64,000 bases of DNA from Lawsonibacter hominis (GCF_014287895.1 NZ_JACOPP010000009.1:1-64000); one strand, 5' to 3'; shown: positions 1 through 8,753, numbered from the stretch's first letter. Made by a program: numbers and translations. Notes: generated from the sequence alone by a model not told the origin.

Positions 1-127
1 TGAAAGCCCAAGGAGGGATTGGTCAGCCAGTTGCTCCCCTTATTGTAGCTTAGGCAATGATATGGAAAAAGACACGGCTGGCTGCCGTGCCTTAACCCTA
101 AACATATTATAATAGGAGGAAAGGAAC

Positions 128-250
128 ATGGAAAAATGGAACTGCTCTGTCTGTGGTTACATCCACGAAGGCCCCCTGCCAGCCGATTTTGTCTGCCCCG
201 TATGCAAACACCCGCAGAGCTACTTTGAGCCGCACAAAGAAAATTATTGA
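128..250 (+). CDS. Small rubredoxin-like protein (40 aa)
   Basis: This 40-residue protein is essentially one rubredoxin iron knuckle pair. CSVCGY near residue 6 and CPVC near residue 23 supply four Cys ligands for one iron, so a one-electron carrier role in the cytoplasm is likely. It is shorter than a classical rubredoxin (about 52 aa). It closely resembles the N-terminal rubredoxin domain of the rubrerythrin at 13493, sharing CSVCGY-HEG. The ATG follows a good AGGAGGAAAGG ribosome binding site. A short CACGGC/GCCGTG inverted repeat lies upstream at 73-89 without a T-run. It could donate electrons to peroxide- or oxygen-scavenging enzymes; no partner is shown by the sequence. Confidence 0.85.
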   Translation: MEKWNCSVCGYIHEGPLPADFVCPVCKHPQSYFEPHKENY

Positions 251-547
251 TGGGGCGGGAACAGCGCCGCTGCCGGATGCCACGGACGGTATGACCGGCG
301 TTCCGGAGCCCCCGGATTGGCTGCGGGGCAGGAGCGGAGACCCTCTGCTTCAAGTCCGCCGCGGTCCCCCGAAAAGCGGACGGTGAAGTTCGGTTTTCCG
401 GGGAAATAACGTAAGATTACGGTACGGTTGGGCGCGGCCGGACCGGCGGTTTCCGCATTCCGCGGAACAAGCGGCCCGGGACGCGGGGCGGAAAGCGATC
501 AATAAAATTCGGTGAGAAGGAAGCGTTGCCGAAGAAAGGAAACGAGA
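251..547. other. Intergenic spacer, nothing recognised
   Basis: About 300 bases of GC-rich sequence between the rubredoxin-like gene and the reductase gene. I see no convincing gene, clear promoter or terminator. The only open frames here lack ribosome binding sites and family features. Confidence 0.4.
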
Positions 548-2245
548 ATGAAGGTTGTCATTGTTGGCGGGGTTGCCGGAGGAGCGACGGCCGCAGCCCG
601 TATCCGCAGATTGGATGAGAACGCGCAGATCGTTGTTTTTGAGCGCTCTGGCTTCGTTTCCTATGCCAACTGCGGCCTGCCCTACTACATCGGCGGCGTC
701 ATAACGGACCCGGAGGAGCTGACGCTCCAGACGCCGGAGCGCTTTTGGCAGCGGTTCCGGGTCGACATGCGGGTACGGCATGAGGTGACCGCGCTGCATC
801 CGCAGCGAAAGAGCGTTGCGGTGCGTGATCTGGAGACCGGAAGAGTTTTTGAAGAACGCTATGATAAGCTCCTCCTGTCGCCCGGGGCCCGCCCCACCCA
901 GCCGGAGCTGCCCGGTGTGGGACTGGACAGGCTCTTTACGCTGCGGACCGTGGAGGACACTCTGCGCATCCGGGCGTTCGTGGAGCGGGAGAAGCCCCGC
1001 TCCGCAGTCCTGGCGGGCGGCGGATATATCGGCCTGGAGCTGGCGGAAAACCTGCGCGGGCTTGGAATGGACGTGACCATCGTTCAGCGGCCCCAGCAGC
1101 TGCTCAACCCCCTGGACTATGATATGGCGGCCTTTGTCCACGCCAAGATGCGGCAGGAGGGCGTTAAGCTGATGCTGGGCCATTCCGTCGCGGGATTCGA
1201 GGCGGATCGTAACGGCGTGAAGGTACTGCTCAAGGGAGAAGCGGCGCTGAAGGCCGATCTGGTGATCTTGGCCATCGGCGTTACTCCGGATACCCGCATT
1301 GCCAAGGAAGCGGGCCTGGAGCTGGGCGTCAAGGACAGCATCGTGGTGAACGACCGGATGGAGACCTCTGAGCCGGACATCTATGCCGTGGGCGACGCGG
1401 TAGAGGTTAAGCACTGCGTCACCGGGGAACAGACGCTGATCTCCCTGGCGGGCCCGGCCAACAAGCAGGGACGCATCGCCGCGGACAATATCTGCGGCGG
1501 GCACAGCGTTTACGGCGGCTCCCAGGGCTCCTCGGTCATCAAGGTGTTCGATATGACGGTGGCCACCACCGGCATCAACGAGCGCACGGCGAAAAAGGCC
1601 GGGATCGACTGCGATAAGATCTATCTCTCCCCGGCCAGCCACGCCGCGTACTATCCGGGCGGCAGACTCATGACCATGAAGGTGGTTTTTGAGAAAGGAA
1701 GCTGCAGGCTGCTGGGCGCGCAGATCGTGGGCTATGAGGGGGTGGATAAGCGGATCGACGTGCTGGCGTCCGCTCTGTATGCCGGGCTGAATGGGGTGCA
1801 GCTGAAGGAGCTGGATCTTGCTTACGCGCCGCCCTATTCCTCGGCAAAGGACCCGGTGAACATGGCCGGCTTTATGATCGAAAACATTGCGCAGGGAAAC
1901 GTCAAACAGTTCCACTGGGAGGAAGCGGACGCGCTCCCCCGGGACGGTTCGGCACTCCTGCTGGACGCCCGGACGCCGGCGGAATATGCCCGTGGGCACC
2001 TGGAGGGGTTCCGCAATCTCCCATTGGACGAGCTGCGGGAGCATCTGGAGGAGCTGGAGCGGGACAAGCCGGTCTATGTGGTCTGCCAAAGCGGCCTGCG
2101 AAGCTATCTGGCCTGCCGCATCTTGGCTCAGCACGGTGTGGACTGCTGCCACCTCGCCGGCGGCTACCGGCTTTATGAGGTGATCGCCAAAGAGCGCTGC
2201 GCCGCAGAGTGCGCATTCCCCTGCGGCATGGAAGGGAATCATTGA
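548..2245 (+). CDS. FAD-dependent CoA-disulfide reductase-like oxidoreductase with C-terminal rhodanese domain
   Basis: This is a two-domain flavoprotein of about 565 aa. Residues 1-450 are a class III pyridine nucleotide-disulfide oxidoreductase. The FAD-binding GGVAGGATAA motif is at the extreme N terminus, SYANCGLPYYIGG carries the redox-active Cys near residue 40, and a second Rossmann motif AGGGYIGLELAE binds NAD(P)H. The last 100 residues are a rhodanese domain with active-site loop CQSGLRS. CoA-disulfide reductase-rhodanese fusions of this family reduce CoA disulfide or persulfide/polysulfide. That points to sulfur or thiol redox work in the cytoplasm; the exact substrate cannot be read from sequence. 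The ATG at 548 is preferred over an upstream in-frame start at 512 because it follows GAAAGGAAACGAG and begins directly with the FAD motif. Confidence 0.85.
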   Translation: MKVVIVGGVAGGATAAARIRRLDENAQIVVFERSGFVSYANCGLPYYIGGVITDPEELTLQTPERFWQRFRVDMRVRHEVTALHPQRKSVAVRDLETGRVFEERYDKLLLSPGARPTQPELPGVGLDRLFTLRTVEDTLRIRAFVEREKPRSAVLAGGGYIGLELAENLRGLGMDVTIVQRPQQLLNPLDYDMAAFVHAKMRQEGVKLMLGHSVAGFEADRNGVKVLLKGEAALKADLVILAIGVTPDTRIAKEAGLELGVKDSIVVNDRMETSEPDIYAVGDAVEVKHCVTGEQTLISLAGPANKQGRIAADNICGGHSVYGGSQGSSVIKVFDMTVATTGINERTAKKAGIDCDKIYLSPASHAAYYPGGRLMTMKVVFEKGSCRLLGAQIVGYEGVDKRIDVLASALYAGLNGVQLKELDLAYAPPYSSAKDPVNMAGFMIENIAQGNVKQFHWEEADALPRDGSALLLDARTPAEYARGHLEGFRNLPLDELREHLEELERDKPVYVVCQSGLRSYLACRILAQHGVDCCHLAGGYRLYEVIAKERCAAECAFPCGMEGNH

Positions 2246-2249
2246 GGAA

Positions 2250-2283
2250 GGAACACACCCGGGGCGTGCCCCGGGTGTGTTCC
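2250..2283 (+). terminator. Strong hairpin after the reductase gene
   Basis: A 15-bp perfect stem (GGAACACACCCGGGG with CCCCGGGTGTGTTCC) closes a CGTG loop just after the stop codon. The T-run is weak (GGTTTAT), so it may act mainly as a 3'-end stabiliser or a less efficient terminator. Confidence 0.7.
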
Positions 2284-2511
2284 GGTTTATGGTTGGGACC
2301 CGCCGGTATGCGTCCCATCGCCGGGGCGCTTGCCCCCTGAGCAGCGCCGGCCAGCACGCCGGCGAAAGGACGGCTTTGCCAAGGCCCTTGCCCGGGCAGG
2401 GCGGGGGGACTGCGGCACAAGCGGACGGAAAGCGGCGGAACGGACGGGCCTAAAATGCGGATATGGGTAAAATAAACAACTTTTGGGCGAGATATTGCTG
2501 GACAAAGTGCA

Positions 2512-2569
2512 CGAAAATGAAATTTTCGAAGATTTTTGTTTGCAAGGACATTTTTTAAAATGCTAAGAT
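2512..2569 (+). promoter_or_regulatory. Probable promoter and inverted repeat before the small-protein/CarD pair
   Basis: TTGCAA at 2540-2545 and TAAGAT at 2564-2569, 18 bases apart, form a plausible sigma-A promoter. Just upstream, CGAAAAT (2512-2518) and ATTTTCG (2522-2528) make a perfect 7-bp inverted repeat around GAA. This could be an operator, though no regulator is tied to it. The whole 2284-2597 spacer holds no gene that I recognise. Confidence 0.5.
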
Positions 2570-2597
2570 AAAGAAAACCAAAAGGGAGGTGTCCTGC

Positions 2598-2837
2598 ATG
2601 AAGCGAATCAAATATGCCTGCCTGGCGCAGACGATCCATTTTGCCCTGAAGGACGATGTCAGCCATGAGGAGGCGGTGAACCTGGTCAAACGGGAGGCGG
2701 AGGCCTACAGGCAGGGGCTGGATCGCCGCAAGATCCGATATAGGGTAGAGGAGGAGCTCACCCAGCCTGACGGGTCCATCCTGCTCAGGCTGCGCCGGCA
2801 ATATAACGCCTATCCCTGCGGGGATTATCTGGCATGA
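2598..2837 (+). CDS. Conserved-looking small protein of unknown function (79 aa)
   Basis: A 79-residue soluble protein with no signal peptide or membrane segment. I do not recognise the family. It is rich in charged residues, with a helical middle (SHEEAVNLVKREAEAYRQG) and a strand-like C-terminal part. The start at 2598 is chosen over an in-frame GTG at 2589 because GGGAGG at 2584-2589 is then properly spaced. Its stop overlaps the start of the CarD-like gene (ATGA at 2834-2837), so the two are translationally coupled and probably work in the same process. Confidence 0.6.
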   Translation: MKRIKYACLAQTIHFALKDDVSHEEAVNLVKREAEAYRQGLDRRKIRYRVEEELTQPDGSILLRLRRQYNAYPCGDYLA

Positions 2838-3373
2838 GTACAACGGCGCCCTATCCCGTCGGCGCGCTTATCGTCTACGGCGGCAGCGGCGTGTGCAGGG
2901 TCATTGGAGTGGGGGTGCCGGAAGGGCAGAGCAAAACGTATTATACCCTTGCGCCCCTGTACGGCACAGAGGTCATTTACGCGCCGGTGGACACCAGGGT
3001 ATTTCTGCGCCCAGTGCTTACCAAGGAGGAGGCGGACGACCTGATCCGCTCCATGCCTTCTATCCGGGCGGAACGGGTGGAAACAGGCAATTTGCAGCTG
3101 CGTTCCCGCCAGTATCAGGCATCCTTCCAAAGTCACGATGCCGCCGACTTGGTCAAACTCATAAAGACCATTCATTGGAGAGACGCGGCAGCCCGGGAGA
3201 GCGGAAAGCGCCCCGGGAAGCTGGAAGAAAAGTACCGCAAGCGTGCGGAGGAGCTGCTCTACGGCGAGCTGTCGGCAGCATTGGGGATCTCCCGGGAAAC
3301 CGTGCCCCAATATATCCGGGGGATGCTGAAGGAAGGAAAGAGCGGGGCGGGCAAAGCGGAGGCGGCGTCTTGA
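2834..3373 (+). CDS. CarD-family transcriptional regulator
   Basis: A 179-aa protein. The N-terminal 60 residues (YPVGALIVYGGSGVCRV ... YYTLAPLYG ... IYAPVDT) match the CarD/CdnL RNA-polymerase-interacting domain, which contacts the beta subunit and stabilises open promoter complexes. The C-terminal half is helical (LEEKYRKRAEELLYGELSAAL), as in CarD proteins that contact upstream DNA. Its length is near the family norm of 160-190 aa. It is coupled by a 4-base overlap to the preceding small gene. A role as a global tuning factor for transcription initiation is known for the family; its regulon here is unknown. Confidence 0.85.
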   Translation: MSTTAPYPVGALIVYGGSGVCRVIGVGVPEGQSKTYYTLAPLYGTEVIYAPVDTRVFLRPVLTKEEADDLIRSMPSIRAERVETGNLQLRSRQYQASFQSHDAADLVKLIKTIHWRDAAARESGKRPGKLEEKYRKRAEELLYGELSAALGISRETVPQYIRGMLKEGKSGAGKAEAAS

Positions 3374-3424
3374 GGATGCCGCCTCTCTTTCGTGCGCTCA
3401 GACCGGGGGATCTGCCGTACCGGA

Positions 3425-3504
3425 TTGCAGAACAGGGTGAAATGAGGTATAATTACATTCAAATGGTAGCAGAACGACGAAGGGATGCTACAATTTAGTA
3501 GCAT
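3425..3504 (+). promoter_or_regulatory. Sigma-A promoter with palindromic operator for the HTH gene
   Basis: TTGCAG (3425-3430) and TATAAT (3448-3453) are separated by exactly 17 bases. Downstream of the start point, ATGCTAC (3485-3491) and GTAGCAT (3498-3504) form a perfect 7-bp inverted repeat with a 6-base spacer. A further half-site-like GGTAGCA lies at 3465-3471. The layout suggests autorepression by the HTH protein encoded immediately after it. Confidence 0.75.
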
Positions 3505-3523
3505 TTCTTTGAGGTGTTGCCTT

Positions 3524-3742
3524 ATGCATTTTGGACGGCTGGAGGATCTGCGGGTCGACCACGACAAGACCCAAATCGAAATCGCCCAATATCTGAATCT
3601 GAATCGGGAAGTCTACCGCCGCTATGAGAAGGGCATCCGGGAGATCCCAGTGTGGGCCCTGCTCAAACTGGCCGACTTCTATCAGACCAGCACCGACTAT
3701 ATCCTGGGGCGCACGGACCATCCCTCGCCGCCCCATGCGTAA
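3524..3742 (+). CDS. Small XRE-family helix-turn-helix regulator (72 aa)
   Basis: A single-domain HTH_3 protein. LRVDHDKTQIEIAQYLNLN holds helices 1-2 and REVYRRYEKGIREIPVWAL the recognition helix region, followed by LLKLADFYQTSTDYILGRTD, the usual end of the XRE domain. There is no C-terminal sensing domain. The ATG at 3524 sits behind GAGGTG. The gene has its own promoter and a palindromic operator nearby, so autoregulation is likely. Its last 8 bases overlap the start of the comEC frame at 3735, so it may be co-transcribed with the competence gene. Confidence 0.8.
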   Translation: MHFGRLEDLRVDHDKTQIEIAQYLNLNREVYRRYEKGIREIPVWALLKLADFYQTSTDYILGRTDHPSPPHA

Positions 3743-6002
3743 GCTGTGTGCCTTCGCCGGGCCCTTTTCGGCGGCGGTCTTTGCGGCGTTGTTTCTCCTC
3801 CCGGAGCGTTTCTGGCTCCCAGTGGGGCTTTGCTGCGGGCTGGGGGCGCTGGCGGGGATGTTTTTCCGGGGGGACGGACGGCTGCGCTGCATTCTGACCG
3901 CCCTGGGCCTGTCGGCGGGACTGCTCTGGCTGTGCGCCTATACCGCCCTGTTTCACACGGGGGCCGAAGCCCTGGCGGGAAGCGAGGAGACGGTGGAAGC
4001 GGTGGCAGCGGACTAGCCCCGGGAAACTGCCTACGGCTGCTCAGTGGCGGTGCGGGTCTGCCCGGAGGAGGGCGGAAGCGTCAAGACCCAGCTCTACCTG
4101 GCTGCCGGGAAGGACGGGAGCCTTCCCGCGCTGCGTCCCGGAGACCGGCTGACCTTCTCCGGCCGCTTCCGGCTGGCGGATACCGTGGCCGGGGAGGAGA
4201 GCGAGTACTACCACGCCAGAGGGATCACCCTCATCGCCTATGCCGACGGCGGGGCGACCGCCGTAATCCGGCCGGAACGGATCCCGCCCCGGTACTGGCC
4301 CGCCTGGATCGCCAAGGCCCTGAAGGACAGCGTCCGGCGCTGTTTTCCGGACAGCGCCGCGCCTCTGGCCGCCGCCCTGATCACCGGCGACCGTTCCGGC
4401 CTGCCGGGGGCGCTGTACTCCGCGCTGCGCCGTTCCGGCATTGCCCATGTGGTGGCGGTCTCGGGATTGCACGTATCCGTCCTGTCCGGGCTGCTTGCCG
4501 TCCTGCTGGGGCGGCGCAGGCACTCCGCTGTGGCGGGGATTCTTTTGGTCTTCTTTTTTGCGGCGGTGGCCGGAGACAGCCCCTCGGTGCTGCGGGCGGC
4601 CTTTATGCAGTCTATGCTGCTGCTGGCCCCTCTGCTGGGCCGGGAGAACGACACGCCTACGTCGCTGTGTGCCATTTTGCTGCTGCTGTTGGTGCACAAC
4701 CCCTACGCCGCGGCCAGCGTATCCCTGCAGCTGTCCTTCGCCGCCGTGGCGGGCATCTGCCTGTTTACCGGCAGGCTCTGGGAGCGTTGGGACGGGAAGC
4801 TTCCGCGGAAGGGACTGGGGGGCAAGGCGCTGCGCTTTGCCGCGGCCAGCCTGGCCACCACCCTGGGCGCCGTCGTGTTCACTACGCCGCTCTCGGCGTA
4901 CTACTTCGGCTCGCTCTCTTTGATCGCCCCTGTGACCAATCTGCTTACCCTCTGGGCGGTATCCGGCGCGTTTTTGGGTGCCCTGGCCGTGGCGCTTTTG
5001 GGGCTGCTGTTTCCCGCGGCGGCGGCGCTGGCGGCCTGGGCGGCGGCGCTGCCGGTCTGGTATCTTCAGAAGATGGCCGAACTGCTCTCCAGACTCCCCT
5101 TCGCGTCGGTGGGGACCGACTCGATCTACCTGCGGCTGTGGCTGCTGCTGGGATACGCCCTGCTGCTGCTCTGGCTGTTCTGGCGGGGGGAACAAAAGCG
5201 GATGCTGCTGCCGGTGGGCGCAGGCGGGCTCTGCCTGTGCGCGGCGCTGCTGCTTACCGCAGCCTCCCGTACCTCCGGCCGCCTGAGCGTCTCGGTGCTG
5301 GACGTGGGGCAGGGGCAGAGCGTGGTCCTCTACTCCCAGGGGCGCTGTGCGCTGGTGGACTGCGGCGGCAGCGGCCTCAGCGATCCCGGCGACACGGCGG
5401 CGGACTACCTGCAATCCCTGGGGACGGCCCGGCTGGACCTGCTGGTGCTCACCCACTATCACACGGACCATGCCTGCGGCGTGCCCCAGCTGCTGGAGCG
5501 GCTGGAGGTGGAGCGCCTGCTCCTGCCCGACGTGGAGCCGGAGGAGCCTTTGCGCCGGGAGATCGAAGCGGCGGCGCAGGCGCACGGGGTGGAGCTTGTC
5601 TATCTCACACAGGACGCCCATGTCACCCTGGGCGGAGCGTCCCTGCGTGTCTACGCGCCGCTGGGCGACGGGGGCGCCAACGAGGAGGGATTGTCCGTGC
5701 TGTGTACGGCGGGGGCGTTCGACGCCCTCATCACCGGCGATATGAACGCCGCGGTGGAGCGCCGCCTGATCAAATACGGGGCGCTGCCCGATCTTGAGCT
5801 ACTGGTGGCGGGACACCACGGCTCCAAATACGCCACCTCGGAGGAGCTGCTGCTGGCCACGACGCCGGAGCGCGCGGTCCTCTCCGTGGGATACAATACG
5901 TATGGCCATCCGGCGGACGAGACGCTGGAGCGCCTGGCCGCCGCCGGGTGTGAGATCTACCGCACCGACTGGATGGGAACGGTGCGCATTACCGCAGAGT
6001 AA
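3735..6002 (+). pseudogene. comEC: comEC/rec2 DNA-uptake channel gene interrupted by an in-frame TAG
   Basis: ComEC forms the inner-membrane channel for incoming single-stranded DNA in natural transformation. The reading frame starts with MRKLCAFAGPF and two hydrophobic N-terminal segments. It stops at TAG 4014-4016 (codon 94) and continues in the same frame to TAA at 6000-6002. The downstream part (about 650 aa from GTG 4044) holds the OB-like domain, the multi-pass Competence domain (GDRSGLPGALYSALRRSGIAH, VVAVSGLHVSVLSG) and the C-terminal metallo-beta-lactamase domain with LTHYHTDHACG and GHHGSKYATS. Restoring TAG to TGG gives DWPRETAYG, a plausible ComEC linker. So this is a point nonsense mutation, suppressed translation or a sequencing error. 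With the stop honoured, the N-terminal membrane segments are lost. Confidence 0.85.
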
Positions 6003-6014
6003 GGAGAAAATGAT

Positions 6015-7052
6015 ATGCCGCCAAGAGGAAAGCCGGATAAGGCCGCCTATCAAAAGCTGAAAAAGGACCTGAAGGAGGGGACGCTGGGCTCCCTTTACGT
6101 CTTCCATGGGGAGGAGGTCTATCTCCGGGATTATTACCTGGGAGAGATGAAGCAGAAGCTTTTGCCGCCGGGAATGGAGGAGTTCAATCTTCATACGCTC
6201 AGCGGAAAGGAATTTGACGTGAAGGTTCTGGAGCAGCTGGTGGACTGCCTGCCCATGATGAGCCGGCGCACCCTGATCGTGGTCAGCGACTACGATCTTT
6301 ACAAGGGGGACAAGGAAGCGCTGGCCGCCCTGCTGAGCGATCTGCCGGAGTATGTCTGCCTGGTCTTCGTCTACGACCTGATCGAATACAAGGCCGACGC
6401 CCGCACCAAGCTGGCGGGCGTGCTGAAGGAAAAGGGCAGCGTGGTAGGCTTCCAGCGGCAGGAGCAGGGGGATCTGATCGACTGGATCTCCCGCCGCTTC
6501 CGGGCCCTGGAGCATGACATCAGCACCGAGGACGCCAAGTATCTCCTGTTCCTGTGCGGGGATCTGATGAATACCCTGATCTCCGAGATCGGAAAGGTGG
6601 GCGCTTACGCCAGGGGGCGGCGGGTCACCCGGGCGGATATCGACGCGGTGGCTACCCCACAGCTGGACGCGGTGGTCTTTCAGATGACCGACGCCATCGC
6701 TGCGGGGAACTTCGACAAGGCCGCCTCGGTACTGGGAGACCTGCTGCACCTGCAGGAGGCGCCGATCAAACTGCTGGCGGTGCTGGGCCGGCAGCTGCGG
6801 CAGCTCTATTCCGCCCGGCTGGCCATCGAGGAGAAGAAGGGGGCCAGTTACCTGATGGAGCTGTGGGGCATGCGCTCGGCTTATCCGGCGGAAAAGCTGA
6901 TGCAGTCGGCCCGGCGCTTCTCCCTGCCCTGGTGCCGCCGGGCGGTGATCCGCTGCGGAGAGACCGATCTGGCCATGAAATCCACCGGCGCCGATGGGGA
7001 GGAGCTGCTGATCTCCCTGCTGATGGAGCTGGCGGTCAAAAAAGGAGCGTAG
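6015..7052 (+). CDS. holA: DNA polymerase III, delta subunit
   Basis: The delta subunit of the clamp loader opens the sliding clamp during its loading onto DNA. The 345-aa length is normal. The N terminus GSLYVFHGEEVYLRDYYLG is the degenerate AAA+ P-loop region typical of HolA, followed by LVDCLPMMSRRTLIVVSDYD and LVFVYDLIEYKADARTKL. The C-terminal collar domain ends with MKSTGADGEELLISLLMELA. An AAGGAG ribosome binding site precedes ATG 6015. It follows comEC by 12 bases, the common comEC-holA order in Firmicutes, and is followed at once by rnmV. Confidence 0.9.
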   Translation: MPPRGKPDKAAYQKLKKDLKEGTLGSLYVFHGEEVYLRDYYLGEMKQKLLPPGMEEFNLHTLSGKEFDVKVLEQLVDCLPMMSRRTLIVVSDYDLYKGDKEALAALLSDLPEYVCLVFVYDLIEYKADARTKLAGVLKEKGSVVGFQRQEQGDLIDWISRRFRALEHDISTEDAKYLLFLCGDLMNTLISEIGKVGAYARGRRVTRADIDAVATPQLDAVVFQMTDAIAAGNFDKAASVLGDLLHLQEAPIKLLAVLGRQLRQLYSARLAIEEKKGASYLMELWGMRSAYPAEKLMQSARRFSLPWCRRAVIRCGETDLAMKSTGADGEELLISLLMELAVKKGA

Positions 7053-7055
7053 CCG

Positions 7056-7676
7056 GTGCTGAAGATCAAAGAGGCCATCGTGGTGGAGGGCCGGTATGAT
7101 AAGAATACCTTGTCCCAGCTGGTGGACGGCGTGATTTTGGAGACGTCGGGCTTCGGCATTTTCAAGGATGAGGAGCGTCTGGCGCTGCTGCGCCGGCTGG
7201 CCGGGCAGCGGGGGATCATCGTGCTCACCGACTCGGACGGCGCGGGGTTCGTCATCCGCAATTTTTTGAAAGGCGCGCTCCCGGCCGGGCAGGTCAAGCA
7301 CGCGTATATCCCCGACCAGTACGGCAAGGAACGCCGCAAACGCGCACCGGGGAAGGCGGGCAAGCTCGGGGTGGAGGGCATGCGTCCCGAGGTGCTGGAG
7401 CGGGCCCTGCGCCGGGCGGGCGCCACCGTTTTGGAGGAAGGGAAGGGGGAGGCGCGGAGGCAGCCTCGACGGGAGATCACCAAGGCCGATCTGTTCGCTC
7501 TGGGGCTCTCCGGCGCGCCGGGGGCGACCCAGCGGCGGCAGGCGCTGCTGCGGTCGCTTGCGCTGCCGGAACATCTGAGCGCCAACGCCTTGCTGCCGGT
7601 GCTCAACGCGCTGTATTCTTACGAGGAATTCGCATCCGCAACCGCCGGTTGCGAATCTTCCGGCCACGCTTGGTAG
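7056..7676 (+). CDS. rnmV: Ribonuclease M5 (5S rRNA maturation, TOPRIM)
   Basis: RNase M5 cleaves precursor 5S rRNA in Gram-positive bacteria. The TOPRIM motifs are present: VVEGRYDKNTL near the N terminus (catalytic Glu) and LTDSDGAG near residue 58 (Asp-x-Asp). The later segment ITKADLFALGLSG is typical of the family. A GTG start 3 bases after the holA stop suggests translational coupling. At 206 aa it is slightly long. Its 3' end contains two small perfect inverted repeats, CGCAACC/GGTTGCG within the last codons and CACGCT/AGCGTG at 7665-7680. Confidence 0.85.
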   Translation: MLKIKEAIVVEGRYDKNTLSQLVDGVILETSGFGIFKDEERLALLRRLAGQRGIIVLTDSDGAGFVIRNFLKGALPAGQVKHAYIPDQYGKERRKRAPGKAGKLGVEGMRPEVLERALRRAGATVLEEGKGEARRQPRREITKADLFALGLSGAPGATQRRQALLRSLALPEHLSANALLPVLNALYSYEEFASATAGCESSGHAW

Positions 7677-7726
7677 CGTGCAACCGGACGCTTTGGTACG
7701 CTGGATCCGGAAAGAAGGGCGATGCA

Positions 7727-7855
7727 ATGTCGTTGGGAGAACGCATACAGTCCTGCCGCAAAAGGAGCGGCCGATCACAGGAACAGCTGGCCGAGCATCT
7801 GGGCGTATCCCGCCAGGCGGTGTCCAAGTGGGAACGCGGAGTTTCCCATAGTTAA
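7727..7855 (+). pseudogene. Truncated XRE helix-turn-helix gene at the island's left edge
   Basis: Only 42 codons remain. SLGERIQSCRKRSGRSQEQL, then AEHLGVSRQAVSKWERG, is a textbook HTH_3 domain up to the recognition helix. The frame then ends abruptly with VSHS and a stop. Intact relatives continue with another 25 or more residues of the XRE domain, usually followed by a membrane or sensing domain. The break falls where the two-component/ABC island begins, so the gene was probably cut by insertion or deletion there. Confidence 0.7.
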
Positions 7856-7992
7856 AGACACCACACCGGATAGAACAACACCACGCTTATACATTATTCG
7901 CTATAATAAAACGCAAGGGCAGCAACTGCTGTCCGTTTGCCTTTACGAATTTGCGGTAAGCAGAGAAAAAATGTGTAATCAGGGATATATTT

Positions 7993-8032
7993 TGTCCGCT
8001 GTAACGTTTCGCGGACATTTGCCTGTTATGCT
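7993..8032 (+). promoter_or_regulatory. Response-regulator-type operator and -10 before the two-component genes
   Basis: TGTCCGC (7993-7999) and GCGGACA (8011-8017) form a perfect 7-bp inverted repeat around TGTAACGTTTC. TATGCT at 8027-8032 is a likely -10, and no good -35 is visible. The same block (TGTAAC-TTTCGCGGACATTTG, then five bases, then -10) recurs at 9884-9916 before the ABC genes, so both are probably activated by the regulator encoded at 8061. Confidence 0.65.
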
Positions 8033-8060
8033 ATCTGCAAAAAGCAAAGGAAGTGAGGAT

Positions 8061-8753
8061 ATGAAGCAGATTTTAATTGTCGAGGACGACAGTTTTTTGA
8101 ATAAGATGTTGGCCTATAACCTGACCGCAGACGGCTACGGCGTGACTTCTGCCCTAAATGCCAGAACCGCAGCCGAAGCCATCCGCCAGCGGGAATTTAA
8201 TCTGGTGCTGCTGGACATCAACCTGCCGGACGGGAACGGTTTTGAGTTGTGCAAGCTGATAAAGCCCCGGCACCCGGACACCATTGTGATTTTCCTGACC
8301 GCCAACGATCAGGAGAGCGATCAGATACGGGGCTATGAGGTGGGCGCGGTGGACTACATCACAAAGCCTTTTGTGATCGGGGCCTTGCAGCGGAAAATCA
8401 AAGCTATGTTTGCCATGCTGGAACGCCACAAACCGGCCAAGGACATTTACAACGACGGGCGGCTGTTTCTGGACTTCTCGGAGCAGACGGCTTCCTTAAA
8501 TGGCAAGCCCCTGACCCTATCCCCGATGGAATACAAAATGATGAACCTGTTCCGTAAAAATCCCCGGCAAGTGCTGACCCGTGGGCAGCTTTTGGAAAAG
8601 CTGTGGGATATAGACGAGAAGTTTGTGGACGAACACACCCTGACCACCTCCATCAGCCGGATTCGCAGCAAGATCGAATCCGACGGCGGAGTGCCCTACA
8701 TCAAGACCGTCTACGGCATGGGCTATCAATGGACGGGAGGCGAGGCAAAATGA
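8061..8753 (+). CDS. OmpR/PhoB-family response regulator
   Basis: A 230-aa regulator. The receiver domain (residues 1-115) begins ILIVEDDSFLNKML, has the phosphoacceptor Asp near 52 in LVLLDINLPDGNG, the Thr in FLTAND and the Lys in YITKPF. The C-terminal winged helix (residues 130-225) ends RIRSKIESDGGVPYIKTVYG, then MGYQW, as in OmpR/PhoB proteins. ATG 8061 follows GGAAGTGAGGAT. The stop overlaps the kinase start. The gene set (regulator, short two-TM kinase, MacB-like ATPase, large FtsX permease) resembles Bce-type antimicrobial-peptide sensing and detoxification modules, which is the likely role. Confidence 0.88.
   Translation: MKQILIVEDDSFLNKMLAYNLTADGYGVTSALNARTAAEAIRQREFNLVLLDINLPDGNGFELCKLIKPRHPDTIVIFLTANDQESDQIRGYEVGAVDYITKPFVIGALQRKIKAMFAMLERHKPAKDIYNDGRLFLDFSEQTASLNGKPLTLSPMEYKMMNLFRKNPRQVLTRGQLLEKLWDIDEKFVDEHTLTTSISRIRSKIESDGGVPYIKTVYGMGYQWTGGEAK

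Noticed and set aside
101..127. TATAAT at 108-113 as promoter of the rubredoxin-like gene
   Set aside because: It lies too close to the Shine-Dalgarno site and has no -35 at the right distance.
3746..5797. A 683-codon frame overlapping comEC in another frame
   Set aside because: Gly/Ala/Arg-rich shadow. The ComEC motifs are in the other frame, which has a single stop.
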